Of a stretch of 51,392 bases of DNA, positions 23,509-31,906 are shown in pieces; within the stretch, counting starts at the first letter, position 1; each line of letters begins with the position of its first letter. The stretch covers positions 1 through 51,392 of the forward strand of contig CANMUN010000015.1 of the NCBI GenBank assembly GCA_947500875.1. Direction: 5' to 3'. The stretch comes from Flavobacteriales bacterium. Its GTDB lineage: Bacteria > Bacteroidota > Bacteroidia > Flavobacteriales_D > Crocinitomicaceae. The notes below the pieces were generated by a model. That model was given only the letters and a program-made list of their open reading frames with translations, made no database searches and was not told where the DNA came from. The translations under genes and the position numbers were made by a program.

Positions 23509-24533
23509 CAAACCCGATACCCGAAGACAAGGTATTCATCATTGCTGAATTATCCGCCAACCATAATGGAAGCCTGCAGACGGCCTTAGACACCGTCAAA
23601 GCGGCCAAGCGAGCTGGCGCTGATGCGATAAAACTGCAAACCTATACGGCTGAAACCATCACCTTAGCATGCGATTTACCCGACTTTAAAATAGCAGGCG
23701 GAACCTTGTGGGATGGAAAATACCTGTTCGATTTATACCAAGAAGCCTACACCCCTTGGGAATGGCATGCAGCAATCTTCCAGGCTGCGAAAGAGGAAGG
23801 ACTTCTCTGTTTTTCTTCGCCTTTTGACCCTAGCGCAGTGGATTTTTTGGAAAGCTTAGCTTGTCCTGTGTATAAAATCGCTTCGTTTGAAATCACCGAT
23901 ATTCCGCTGATTGAATACGTTGCATCGAAGCAAAAACCGATTATTATATCGACAGGAATTGCGGAGAAAATCGACATTGAACGTGCAGTAGACGCTTGTT
24001 TACGTCAAGGAAATCGCGACATTACCCTGCTCAAATGTACTTCCTCATACCCTGCCCCCATTGAGGAGGCAAATTTGAAACTCATGCAGCGATTTGCCGA
24101 GGATTTTCCGGTTAAAATTGGTTTATCGGACCACACCCCTGGGCACCTTGTACCGATAATTGCGGTAAGCCTCGGAGCACGTGTCATCGAAAAACACTTT
24201 ATTTTGGACCGTTCCATCGGCGGACCTGATGCGGCTTTTTCGCTCAACGAAGCCGAGTTTACAGCATTGGTTCAAAACGTTCGTCTCGCAGAACAAGCCC
24301 TAGGTAATGCATCGTACGAACTCACCCCCAAGCAACAGGACGGACGCGTATTCTCCCGCTCCCTCTATCCTACCCAAGCAATCCTTGCAGGAACCCAAAT
24401 CACTCCTGAAATGATTCAATCGGTTCGACCCGGTCACAGCCTTCACCCCATGCATTTGAAGGACCTCATGGGAAAAACCACAAAGCGCAACCTACGTTTA
24501 GGCGAGCGCATCACCTTGGACGATTTTGAATAA
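23505..24533 (+). CDS. pseI: Pseudaminic acid synthase-like enzyme (NeuB family)
   Basis: Condenses a 6-deoxy-diamino hexose with phosphoenolpyruvate to form a nonulosonic acid. The 342-residue product opens with FIIAELSANHNGSLQTALD, a NeuB-family signature, then GADAIKLQTYTAETITL. Active-site features include KPIIISTGIA, LLKCTSSYPAPIEEANL, GLSDHTPGHLVP and VIEKHFILDRSIGGPDAAFS. GPDAAFSL fits PseI better than sialic acid synthases. A SAF (antifreeze-like) domain closes the protein at about 285-342. The ATG at 23505 overlaps the stop of the GNAT gene by 4 nt; farther upstream starts lie inside that gene. PseB, PseC, PseF and PseG genes are not in the window, so the pathway must be completed elsewhere. 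Confidence 0.85.
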   Translation: MTNPIPEDKVFIIAELSANHNGSLQTALDTVKAAKRAGADAIKLQTYTAETITLACDLPDFKIAGGTLWDGKYLFDLYQEAYTPWEWHAAIFQAAKEEGLLCFSSPFDPSAVDFLESLACPVYKIASFEITDIPLIEYVASKQKPIIISTGIAEKIDIERAVDACLRQGNRDITLLKCTSSYPAPIEEANLKLMQRFAEDFPVKIGLSDHTPGHLVPIIAVSLGARVIEKHFILDRSIGGPDAAFSLNEAEFTALVQNVRLAEQALGNASYELTPKQQDGRVFSRSLYPTQAILAGTQITPEMIQSVRPGHSLHPMHLKDLMGKTTKRNLRLGERITLDDFE

Positions 24534-24588
24534 TCGTTCATTCAACTATTATATTAACCCAGCACTTGGAGGCTAACTTCTTTAAACC

Positions 24589-24600
24589 GTCCGAAAGGAC
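24589..24600 (+). other. Short hairpin in the helicase 5' leader
   Basis: GTCC, GAAA loop, GGAC: a 4-bp stem with a stable tetraloop 9 nt before the helicase start codon. It could mask or mark the start site, but it is small and may be chance. Confidence 0.35.
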
Positions 24601-24609
24601 ATCCACATT

Positions 24610-25734
24610 ATGACATTTCACGATTTATCTTTAATTCAACCTTTACTCACCGCGATTGAACGCGTTGGTTATACACACCCGACCCCTATACAAGCAAAAG
24701 CCATTCCTCCCATCCTGAACGGACAAGACCTCATGGGATGTGCGCAAACAGGAACGGGAAAAACGGCCGCTTTCGCTATCCCAATTCTTCAACGTTTAAC
24801 CCTTAAAAGCCGACCGGAAGGAAAACGAAAAATCCGAACCCTGATTCTTACTCCGACCCGGGAATTAGCCATACAAATAGAAGAGAACATTCAAGCCTAT
24901 GGCAAAGACCTCGACCACCGACATGCCGTCATCTTTGGAGGCGTCAACCAGCACAGTCAAGTGCAACAGGTCAAAAACGGAATCGATATTCTGGTGGCCA
25001 CTCCTGGCCGTTTAATTGATTTGCATCAGCAAGGATATATTTCCCTTCAACATTTGGAAATTTTTGTGTTGGATGAAGCCGATCGGATGCTTGACATGGG
25101 ATTCATTCACGACGTGAACCGCATCATCAAGTTGATACCAACCCGTCGTCAAACGTTGTTTTTTTCCGCCACCATGCCGAAAGAAATCAAAGCCTTAGCG
25201 AACACCTTGCTCACCAACCCTGAAATGGTGGTGGTTACGCCCATCTCTTCCACCGCTGAAACTGTTGAGCAATCGATGGTTTTTGTGGAAACTGCTGAAA
25301 AGAAAGATGTTCTTTTGGATCTATTAACGGTAAACTCTACCCCTTCGGTATTGGTGTTTACACGGACGAAACACGGTGCTGACCGGGTAGTAAAGATTTT
25401 AGCTAAATCCAAAATTACTGCGGCAGCCATCCACGGCAACAAATCACAAAACGCACGTCAAAATGCGCTGAACGGATTCAAGCAACAAAAGATACGGGTA
25501 CTGGTGGCCACCGATATTGCAGCACGAGGCATTGATATAGACGACTTAAGCTTGGTGGTCAACTACGATTTACCCAACGTTCCGGAAACATACGTGCACC
25601 GCATTGGAAGGACAGGACGGGCGGGAGCCAACGGTCAAGCAATTTCGTTTTGCAACCAGGAGGAAAGGGCTTATCTCAAGGACATTCAAAAACTGATTGG
25701 AAGGACCATCGACCTACACCCTTCGTATTGCTAG
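24610..25734 (+). CDS. rhlE: DEAD-box RNA helicase, RhlE-like
   Basis: ATP-dependent RNA helicase of 374 residues. The motifs in order are: Q motif YTHPTPIQ (about 20-27), motif I AQTGTGKT, Ia PTRELA, Ib TPGRL, II DEAD, III SAT, IV-like [19 protein letters not shown], and [12 protein letters not shown]. The core is RhlE-like and the protein stops soon after motif VI, without the long basic tail many RhlE proteins have. It probably acts in ribosome assembly or RNA turnover, often in the cold. It is convergent with ettA with only 9 nt between the stop codons. No consensus promoter box lies in the 76-nt upstream gap. Confidence 0.9.
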   Translation: MTFHDLSLIQPLLTAIERVGYTHPTPIQAKAIPPILNGQDLMGCAQTGTGKTAAFAIPILQRLTLKSRPEGKRKIRTLILTPTRELAIQIEENIQAYGKDLDHRHAVIFGGVNQHSQVQQVKNGIDILVATPGRLIDLHQQGYISLQHLEIFVLDEADRMLDMGFIHDVNRIIKLIPTRRQTLFFSATMPKEIKALANTLLTNPEMVVVTPISSTAETVEQSMVFVETAEKKDVLLDLLTVNSTPSVLVFTRTKHGADRVVKILAKSKITAAAIHGNKSQNARQNALNGFKQQKIRVLVATDIAARGIDIDDLSLVVNYDLPNVPETYVHRIGRTGRAGANGQAISFCNQEERAYLKDIQKLIGRTIDLHPSYC

Positions 25735-25743
25735 GACTGATTC

Positions 25744-27426
25744 TTACATTAACTTACGATACTTAATGCGTTTTGGACCGCTATCCCCAAGCCGTTTTTT
25801 ACGATTTTCTTCATAATCGGAATAGGAACCTTCAAACCAATAAACTTGAGAATCGCCCTCAAAGGCAACGATATGCGTACAAATACGGTCAAGAAACCAA
25901 CGGTCGTGGGAAATCACCACTGCGCAGCCCGCAAAACGCTCAATGCCTTCTTCGAGAGCACGAAGCGTGTTGACGTCAATATCGTTGGTAGGTTCATCCA
26001 ATAGGAGGACATTGGCTTCAATCATCAAGGTCATGGCTAAATGCAATCGGTTTCGCTCACCTCCTGAAAGTACTCCCACTTTCTTGTTTTGATCGGAACC
26101 GTTGAAGTTGAACTTGGACAGGTAGGCCCTGGAATTGATTTTTTGTTTACCAATCTCAATGAACTCCAGACCGTTGGAAACGACTTCAAATACGGATTTA
26201 TTGGGGTCCAAGGATTTATGAGATTGATCCACATAGCCAAGCTGAACCGTCTCACCAACCGAAAACGAACCTGAATCCGGCTGAAGTTCGTTCATGATCA
26301 TTTTGAAAATAGTGGTTTTACCCGCACCGTTGGGACCGATAATTCCCACAATTCCGGCGGGCGGTAAGGAGAAATTCAAGTTATCGTAGAGTAATTTATC
26401 ACCAAAACTCTTCGCTACTTGATGGGCAGCAATGACGTTCGAACCTAAACGAGGCCCATTGGGAATCGGAATTTCCAAGGAGGCTTCTTTTTCCCGGCCG
26501 TCTTCGGCCAACATTTTCTCATAATTCTGCAACCTCGCCTTGGATTTTGCCTGACGAGCTTTAGGATTCATCCGTACCCACTCCAATTCCTGGGCAAGCA
26601 TTTTTTGACGTTTCGACTCGGTTTTCTCTTCTTCTTTCAAGCGCTTTCCTTTTTGTTCAAGCCAAGATGAATAGTTGCCCTTCCATGGAATGCCTTCGCC
26701 CCGATCTAATTCCAAAATCCATCCTGCAACATTGTCCAAGAAATAACGGTCGTGGGTTACTGCAATTACGGTGCCTTGGTATTGTTGTAAATGTTGTTCT
26801 AACCAATCGATCGAGGCTGCATCTAAGTGGTTGGTAGGCTCATCCAGTAAAAGCACATCGGGATTTTTCAACAGCAAACGGCACAAGGCAACGCGTCGTT
26901 TCTCTCCCCCGGAAAGCGACTCGATGAGTTGGTCGTCGGGCGGACAACGCAACGCATCCATGGCGCGTTCGATCTTATTTTCCAACTCCCAAGCATCCAT
27001 GGCATCGATTTTATCCTGAACCTCCCCTTGACGCGCAATGAGCTTATCCATTTTATCGGGATCGTTCAAGACGTCTTCATCGCCAAAAGCCAAATTAATT
27101 TCTTCGTATTCTTTCAGAACATCCACCACTTCCTGAGCTCCTTCAAGTACTACCTCACGAACGGTTTTATGAGGATCGAGTTCTGGTTCTTGGGGAAGAT
27201 AACCCACCGTGTAACCCGGGGAAAAGACCACATCACCTTGAAAACTCTGATCAATTCCCGCAATGATTTTCATGACCGTAGATTTACCTGAACCATTCAA
27301 ACCGATGATACCTATTTTAGCACCGTAATAAAAAGAAAGGTAAATGTTCTTAATGATTTGCTTTCCTTGAGGAGTGGCTTTAGAAACCCCCACCATGGAG
27401 AAAATGATTTTTTTATCGTCGGACAT
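25744..27426 (-). CDS. ettA: Energy-dependent translational throttle protein EttA (ABC-F)
   Basis: A soluble ABC-F protein of 560 residues that binds the ribosomal E site and gates entry into elongation according to ATP supply. It has two ATPase domains: the first with Walker A GLNGSGKST (about 42-50) and SLSGGEKRR, the second with GPNGAGKTT (about 352-360) and LSGGERNR. The linker between them is charged (KGKRLKEEEKTESKRQK). VRMNPKARQAKSKARLQNYE and the C-terminal WFEGSYSDYEENRKKRLG are EttA hallmarks. Both Walker B sites read LLLDEPTN. It lies 8 nt downstream of a glycosyltransferase gene and probably shares its transcript. Confidence 0.95.
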   Translation of the reverse strand: MSDDKKIIFSMVGVSKATPQGKQIIKNIYLSFYYGAKIGIIGLNGSGKSTVMKIIAGIDQSFQGDVVFSPGYTVGYLPQEPELDPHKTVREVVLEGAQEVVDVLKEYEEINLAFGDEDVLNDPDKMDKLIARQGEVQDKIDAMDAWELENKIERAMDALRCPPDDQLIESLSGGEKRRVALCRLLLKNPDVLLLDEPTNHLDAASIDWLEQHLQQYQGTVIAVTHDRYFLDNVAGWILELDRGEGIPWKGNYSSWLEQKGKRLKEEEKTESKRQKMLAQELEWVRMNPKARQAKSKARLQNYEKMLAEDGREKEASLEIPIPNGPRLGSNVIAAHQVAKSFGDKLLYDNLNFSLPPAGIVGIIGPNGAGKTTIFKMIMNELQPDSGSFSVGETVQLGYVDQSHKSLDPNKSVFEVVSNGLEFIEIGKQKINSRAYLSKFNFNGSDQNKKVGVLSGGERNRLHLAMTLMIEANVLLLDEPTNDIDVNTLRALEEGIERFAGCAVVISHDRWFLDRICTHIVAFEGDSQVYWFEGSYSDYEENRKKRLGDSGPKRIKYRKLM

Positions 27427-27434
27427 AGTTGAAC

Positions 27435-28196
27435 TTAGTTTTTAAAGATGTTAGAAGTAAAAATTTTCCATTTCGCCAAGCGGTATTTAACGCTCACGGA
27501 AATAACCCCGAGCCCATAGGTCACGGAGCGTGAAAAGTTAATGGAGGAGGCCTCTTCGAAGTATTTTGTAGGACAGGTAATCTCTCCAATTTCATAGCCA
27601 GCAAAAAAAATCTGCGCAAGCATTTGGTTATCGAAGACAAAATCATCGGAGTTGCGTTCGATATGGATATGTTGAAAAACTTCCTTGGAAAACGCGCGAT
27701 ATCCGGAATGGTACTCGGAAAGCTTTTGCCCCATTACGATGTTTTGACCTAGGGTTAAAAAACGGTTGGCGATGTATTTGTACATAGGCATTCCTCCTTT
27801 CAAAGCTCCCTTGCCTAAAATCCGTGAACCCAACACTACCGGATAGACATCAAAGGCTATGACTGCGGCCATGGAATGGATCAGTTTTGGGGTGTATTGA
27901 TAATCCGGATGGAGCATAATGATAATGTCTGCACCCAAATCCAATGCCGTTTTATAGCATGATTTTTGATTGCCTCCATAACCTCGGTTTTTGTCATGAC
28001 GAACAATGTGCTGAATCCCCAACTTACGAGCTACCTCGGAAGTATGGTCTCTGCTCGCATCGTCAACTAACACCACAAAATCTACGATGTCAAAAGGGAT
28101 TTCCTGATAGGTGATTTCGAGGGTGTCTGCAGCATTATAAGCAGGTAGTACGATGCCTATTTTTTTACCGTTGAGCATGCGCAAAGATAAGGACAT
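27435..28196 (-). CDS. Family 2 glycosyltransferase (polyprenyl-phosphate type)
   Basis: The 253-residue product is close to dolichol/undecaprenyl-phosphate sugar transferases: [17 protein letters not shown] (about 14-30), [16 protein letters not shown] (about 42-57, DDAS motif), [16 protein letters not shown] (about 65-80) and [10 protein letters not shown] (acidic metal site written HPDYQY). [13 protein letters not shown] is typical of this branch. It has no long C-terminal membrane domain, so it is the short, cytosolic-face form. Starts at 28196 or 28178 are both possible. It is divergent from the fur-like gene and lies upstream of ettA. Confidence 0.85.
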   Translation of the reverse strand: MSLSLRMLNGKKIGIVLPAYNAADTLEITYQEIPFDIVDFVVLVDDASRDHTSEVARKLGIQHIVRHDKNRGYGGNQKSCYKTALDLGADIIIMLHPDYQYTPKLIHSMAAVIAFDVYPVVLGSRILGKGALKGGMPMYKYIANRFLTLGQNIVMGQKLSEYHSGYRAFSKEVFQHIHIERNSDDFVFDNQMLAQIFFAGYEIGEITCPTKYFEEASSINFSRSVTYGLGVISVSVKYRLAKWKIFTSNIFKN

Positions 28197-28259
28197 TTAT
28201 CCAATCAAAACGTTGAAAACCTGTTCAAAAACCGAGGATTTTTCTTCGATGAACCGAAT

Positions 28260-28286
28260 TTGCCGTGTGCTTTTATGTTATTTTTG
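28260..28286 (+). promoter_or_regulatory. Promoter of the fur-like / STAS / purA / ostA operon
   Basis: TTG at 28260-28262 and TATTTTTG at 28279-28286 are 16 nt apart. The ATG of the fur-like gene lies 16 nt after the box. Its fit to the consensus supports the start at 28303 rather than an earlier in-frame codon. Confidence 0.65.
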
Positions 28287-28302
28287 TAGCTTACAATTAC
28301 GT

Positions 28303-28743
28303 ATGGTGGATTTACCGGAAAAGGTTCGCAGCATCTTCTCTTCCTACCTGGAACAAAACGGTCATCGAAAGACCCCTGAACGTTTTGCCATTCTCAATGA
28401 AATTTACCATTTCGATGGACATTTCGACGTAGAAACCCTGTACTTTAAAATGAAATCTGAAAAATACCGCGTTTCGCGTGCGACGCTTTACAACACCATT
28501 GAGCTTCTTTTAGCATGCAACCTGATTCGAAAACATCAATTTGGAAAAAACCTTGCACAATTCGAAAAATCCCACGGCTCCAAGCAGCATGACCACGTTA
28601 TACTCACGGATACGGGGGAGGTTATTGAATTTTGTGACCCCCGCATTCAACAAATCAAAACCACCATCGAAGAACTGTTTCAGGTAGAGATTCAGCACCA
28701 TTCTTTATATTTTTATGCTACCAAAAAAGAAAACACCCTATGA
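28303..28743 (+). CDS. Fur-family transcriptional regulator
   Basis: A 146-residue metal- or peroxide-responsive repressor of the Fur superfamily. The N-terminal winged helix covers about 1-85 ([40 protein letters not shown]). The dimerisation and metal-binding part follows with [20 protein letters not shown]. Typical Fur/PerR proteins have a CxxC pair where this one has LTDTG, so the structural zinc site appears absent. It may be a divergent Fur or Zur/PerR-like branch; metal specificity cannot be told. The start at 28303 fits the family and the promoter box. It overlaps the STAS gene by 4 nt (ATGA) and heads an operon ending in an LPS-transport-like gene. Confidence 0.85.
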   Translation: MVDLPEKVRSIFSSYLEQNGHRKTPERFAILNEIYHFDGHFDVETLYFKMKSEKYRVSRATLYNTIELLLACNLIRKHQFGKNLAQFEKSHGSKQHDHVILTDTGEVIEFCDPRIQQIKTTIEELFQVEIQHHSLYFYATKKENTL

Positions 28744-29072
28744 TAGACTATTTCATTTTAAACGGTGAAACAACAACCATCAGCCTCAGTGGCAGGTTGT
28801 TATCGGACAACGACTTGCAAGCGGTTTCGGCAGAAGTTGAAAAGCTGAACAATTGGAACGTTATATTGGACCTGAAAGACCTTACCTATATTAACTCAAG
28901 CGGCATTGCCTTTCTTGTTAGGATTCTCACGAGGTCTCGCGTTAATGGCGGGGATACAGTGATTTGTAAGGTGAATAGCAATCTTCAAAAATTGTTTGAT
29001 ATCACTAAAATGCATGATGTATTTAAAATTTATGACGCGCAAGACGCTGCAATTGATCATTTCAAAAAATAA
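28740..29072 (+). CDS. STAS-domain protein (anti-sigma factor antagonist type)
   Basis: A 110-residue stand-alone STAS domain, like SpoIIAA/RsbV. The fold is seen as [19 protein letters not shown], then [20 protein letters not shown] at about 40-59, which holds the usual D-x-S-G phosphorylation loop in the form [28 protein letters not shown] follows. The two serines in NSSG are candidate phosphorylation sites. No anti-sigma kinase is encoded nearby, so its partner is elsewhere. It overlaps the fur-like gene by 4 nt and precedes purA by 3 nt. Confidence 0.85.
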   Translation: MIDYFILNGETTTISLSGRLLSDNDLQAVSAEVEKLNNWNVILDLKDLTYINSSGIAFLVRILTRSRVNGGDTVICKVNSNLQKLFDITKMHDVFKIYDAQDAAIDHFKK

Positions 29073-29075
29073 TCT

Positions 29076-30344
29076 ATGAACGTTGACGTACTCCTCGGTT
29101 TGCAATGGGGAGATGAAGGAAAAGGGAAAATTGTAGATGTTCTCACCCCCAATTATTCAGTAATTGCTCGTTTTCAGGGCGGACCAAATGCCGGCCATAC
29201 CTTAGAATTTGAAGGTAACAAGCACGTTTTACACTCGATTCCCTCTGGAATTTTTCGCAAGGATGCCATCAACATCATCGGCAACGGAGTCGTGATTGAC
29301 CCGATCGTTTTTGCCGGTGAATTGGAGAAGTTGGAACCTTACGGCATCGAACTATCCAAACGGCTGATGATTTCGAAAAAAGCGCATTTAATTTTACCCA
29401 CCCACCGTTTAATTGATGCTGCTGCGGAGCAAGCGAAAGGCGATAAAAAAATCGGTTCTACGCTCAAAGGAATTGGACCCGCTTACATGGACAAAACCGG
29501 TAGAAACGGTTTGCGCGTTGGGGATTTATTGTTGCCCAATTTTTCACAAAAATACAACGAGCTCAAGGAAAAACACCTCGGCATTCTTGCCCATTATCCC
29601 GCATTTGAATTCGATTTAGCAACCATGGAAACGGCGTGGTTTGAAAAGGTTGAGCGCCTTAAAAATCTTCCCTGCATCGATTCAGAACATCATTTAAATC
29701 GCCTCATTAAAGAAGGCCAAAAAATCCTTGCAGAAGGCGCCCAAGGAACCATGTTGGATGTGGATTTTGGAACCTACCCTTTTGTTACATCTTCGAATAC
29801 CGTTACCGCCGGAACCTGCACAGGATTAGGGGTGCCTCCTACCTCAATCAATAAAGTAATCGGCATTTTTAAAGCCTATTGTACCCGGGTTGGTTCAGGC
29901 CCTTTCCCAACAGAACTGAACAACGAAACCGGAGAAAAGATGCGTCAGGAAGGCAACGAATTCGGTTCAACCACCGGTAGAGCGCGACGCTGTGGCTGGC
30001 TTGATCTGGTGCAACTGAAATATGCCATAATGGTCAACGGGGTTTCTGAGTTGTACATGATGAAAGCCGATGTTTTGTCCATTTTTGAAGAAATCAACGT
30101 TTGCGAGGTCTACGAAATCAACGGTGAACGCATTACAGATTTCCCTTATGACGTCCACTCATTAGCAGTTACCCCAATCTACACGGCATTGAAGGGATGG
30201 AAACAAGATCTCACCGGACTCAATTCCTACGAACAAGCGCCGCAAGCCTTAAAGGATTATGTTCAGTACCTTGAGCAGCAACTTGAGGTGCCTATTCGAT
30301 TGGTTTCTGTGGGACCCGATCGCTCGCAAACCTTGTTTAAATAA
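29076..30344 (+). CDS. purA: Adenylosuccinate synthetase
   Basis: Catalyses IMP + aspartate + GTP to adenylosuccinate, the first committed step to AMP. The 422-residue product opens VDVLLGLQWGDEGKGK, with the P-loop and catalytic Asp of the family. GGPNAGHTLEFEG (about 34-46) supplies the conserved His. GSTLKGIGPAYMDKTGRNG and the later TTGRARRCGWLDLVQ are characteristic. The length is normal. It lies inside the fur-like/STAS/purA/ostA operon: 3 nt after STAS and overlapping the next gene by one base (TAATG). Confidence 0.97.
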   Translation: MNVDVLLGLQWGDEGKGKIVDVLTPNYSVIARFQGGPNAGHTLEFEGNKHVLHSIPSGIFRKDAINIIGNGVVIDPIVFAGELEKLEPYGIELSKRLMISKKAHLILPTHRLIDAAAEQAKGDKKIGSTLKGIGPAYMDKTGRNGLRVGDLLLPNFSQKYNELKEKHLGILAHYPAFEFDLATMETAWFEKVERLKNLPCIDSEHHLNRLIKEGQKILAEGAQGTMLDVDFGTYPFVTSSNTVTAGTCTGLGVPPTSINKVIGIFKAYCTRVGSGPFPTELNNETGEKMRQEGNEFGSTTGRARRCGWLDLVQLKYAIMVNGVSELYMMKADVLSIFEEINVCEVYEINGERITDFPYDVHSLAVTPIYTALKGWKQDLTGLNSYEQAPQALKDYVQYLEQQLEVPIRLVSVGPDRSQTLFK

Positions 30345-31906
30345 TGTCCTTACGGTCCTTATTCTTCTTTTTTTTGAGCCTTATAGGTCATCAAATTTTA
30401 GGACAGGGCAAATTAGTTCTACTCCCAGGCTCAGAAAAGATCTATTTCGATAAAGCCACCCAAACCCATCGCTTGGTTGGAACGGTGAGTTTTATCTATC
30501 AGGGAAATACCATGTATTGCGATTCAGCACACTATCGGGAGGCGCAAAAAATAGTTCGTGCCTACGGCAACGTTCATATTACCAAAGACGACATCAATTT
30601 ATACTGCGATTCGCTGTTTTATTCAGGATCTAACAAATTTGCAAGGCTTTGGGGGCATGTAATCGTGCGAGATGCGGCCTATAAACTCAGTTCGGACTCG
30701 GTAGAATACAACGCGAAAACGGGAAGAGCCATTTATCGAAATAAAGGAAAAATTCAAAACAGCATAAATAATGAATTGATTACAAGTAAAATAGGTTATT
30801 TCTATCCCGCCACTGGAAGTTACTTTTTCAGCGGTAAGGTGGTTTACCAAAAGAACGATTTGCGCATGACCACCGACACATTGCAATTCAACCACGAGAC
30901 GCAAATCACGTATTTTCATGGTCCTACCGTTATTCAAAACGATAGCCTCGAAATCCGTTGTTCTAAAGGGAACTTTCACGTTGACCGAAACGAGGGGGCC
31001 TTATACCGTGGAGTACAAATTACACAAAAGGATAGGCACATTACCTGTGACACAGCCTTTTACAAAGAACGCAATCAGGAGTTCACGGGGCTAGGGAATG
31101 TGGTAATCGATGAGAAGAAACAAAACCTTATACTCAGCGGGAACTTTTTCCACTCCGAAGAAGAACGGGAATCCACCTTGTTGACCGGTCAAGCGCTCGC
31201 CATTCAAACGGGCAAAAAAGATACCTTGTATTTGCATGCCGACACCTTACGCCTGATCAATGATTCCTCAAACCAACGCAACTTATTCGCCTACAAGAAT
31301 GTGAAGTCCTTCTCGCGCGACATTCAGTGCATTGCAGACTCGGCCTTCTACAGCAAGAACACGGGCCGAATGAGCTTGTACATGACGCCCATTCTTTGGG
31401 CAAAGAACGGCGAGCTTAAAGGCGACACCATTCACCTTTACATGAACGACAGCGTGCTGGAACGATCGGAAATTATGGGCAATGCCTCCGCAATCATGCC
31501 GGTTGATACGGGAAAACTTTACAATCAACTGTCAGGTAAAGAGATGGTAAGCTTCTTCAAAGAAGGTGCTATACATCTCGCGAAAGTAAAAGGACAAGCA
31601 TGGACGATTTTCTATCCCGTAGAAGATCAACGACGCGACAGCATTCTCGAAAAAGAACGCATGGGTTTAAACCGACTTTATGCCTCGGAATTACACGTTT
31701 ACTTGGACAGCGGCGAAGTATCTCGAATTACTTTTTTTGACAAACCCGACGGGGTATTTTTTCCGATGGACCAAATCGACGAAAAAGAACGATACATCCG
31801 CGGGTTTTCATGGAATCCGTTGTTGCGTCCAAAGGATCCTTTTACCATGTGCCTAGGTTCTCCAAAGGCTACAGCAATGAATCGTCCTCTAAATCCCAAC
31901 GAGTAA
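30344..31906 (+). CDS. OstA-like LPS-transport protein
   Basis: The 520-residue product has a signal peptide (about 1-21, HQILGQG). It belongs to the Bacteroidota OstA-like family (LptA/OstA fold). Repeating beta motifs occur through the chain: VSFIYQGNTMYCDSAHY, VRAYGNVHITKDDINLYCDS, LSSDSVEYNAKTGRAI, RMTTDTLQFNHETQITYF and FSRDIQCIADSAFYSKN. Each pairs a 'CDSxxY' or 'TDT' turn with a 'YGNV' strand, as in periplasmic LPS-bridge proteins. It should help carry LPS to the outer membrane. It starts on the last base of the purA stop codon. Its final 38 nt overlap the 3' end of the convergent rel gene. Confidence 0.85.
   Translation: MSLRSLFFFFLSLIGHQILGQGKLVLLPGSEKIYFDKATQTHRLVGTVSFIYQGNTMYCDSAHYREAQKIVRAYGNVHITKDDINLYCDSLFYSGSNKFARLWGHVIVRDAAYKLSSDSVEYNAKTGRAIYRNKGKIQNSINNELITSKIGYFYPATGSYFFSGKVVYQKNDLRMTTDTLQFNHETQITYFHGPTVIQNDSLEIRCSKGNFHVDRNEGALYRGVQITQKDRHITCDTAFYKERNQEFTGLGNVVIDEKKQNLILSGNFFHSEEERESTLLTGQALAIQTGKKDTLYLHADTLRLINDSSNQRNLFAYKNVKSFSRDIQCIADSAFYSKNTGRMSLYMTPILWAKNGELKGDTIHLYMNDSVLERSEIMGNASAIMPVDTGKLYNQLSGKEMVSFFKEGAIHLAKVKGQAWTIFYPVEDQRRDSILEKERMGLNRLYASELHVYLDSGEVSRITFFDKPDGVFFPMDQIDEKERYIRGFSWNPLLRPKDPFTMCLGSPKATAMNRPLNPNE

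Noticed and set aside
28153..28302. Longer start for the fur-like gene
   Set aside because: It would include the promoter boxes and overlap the divergent glycosyltransferase start; homologues begin near ATG 28303.
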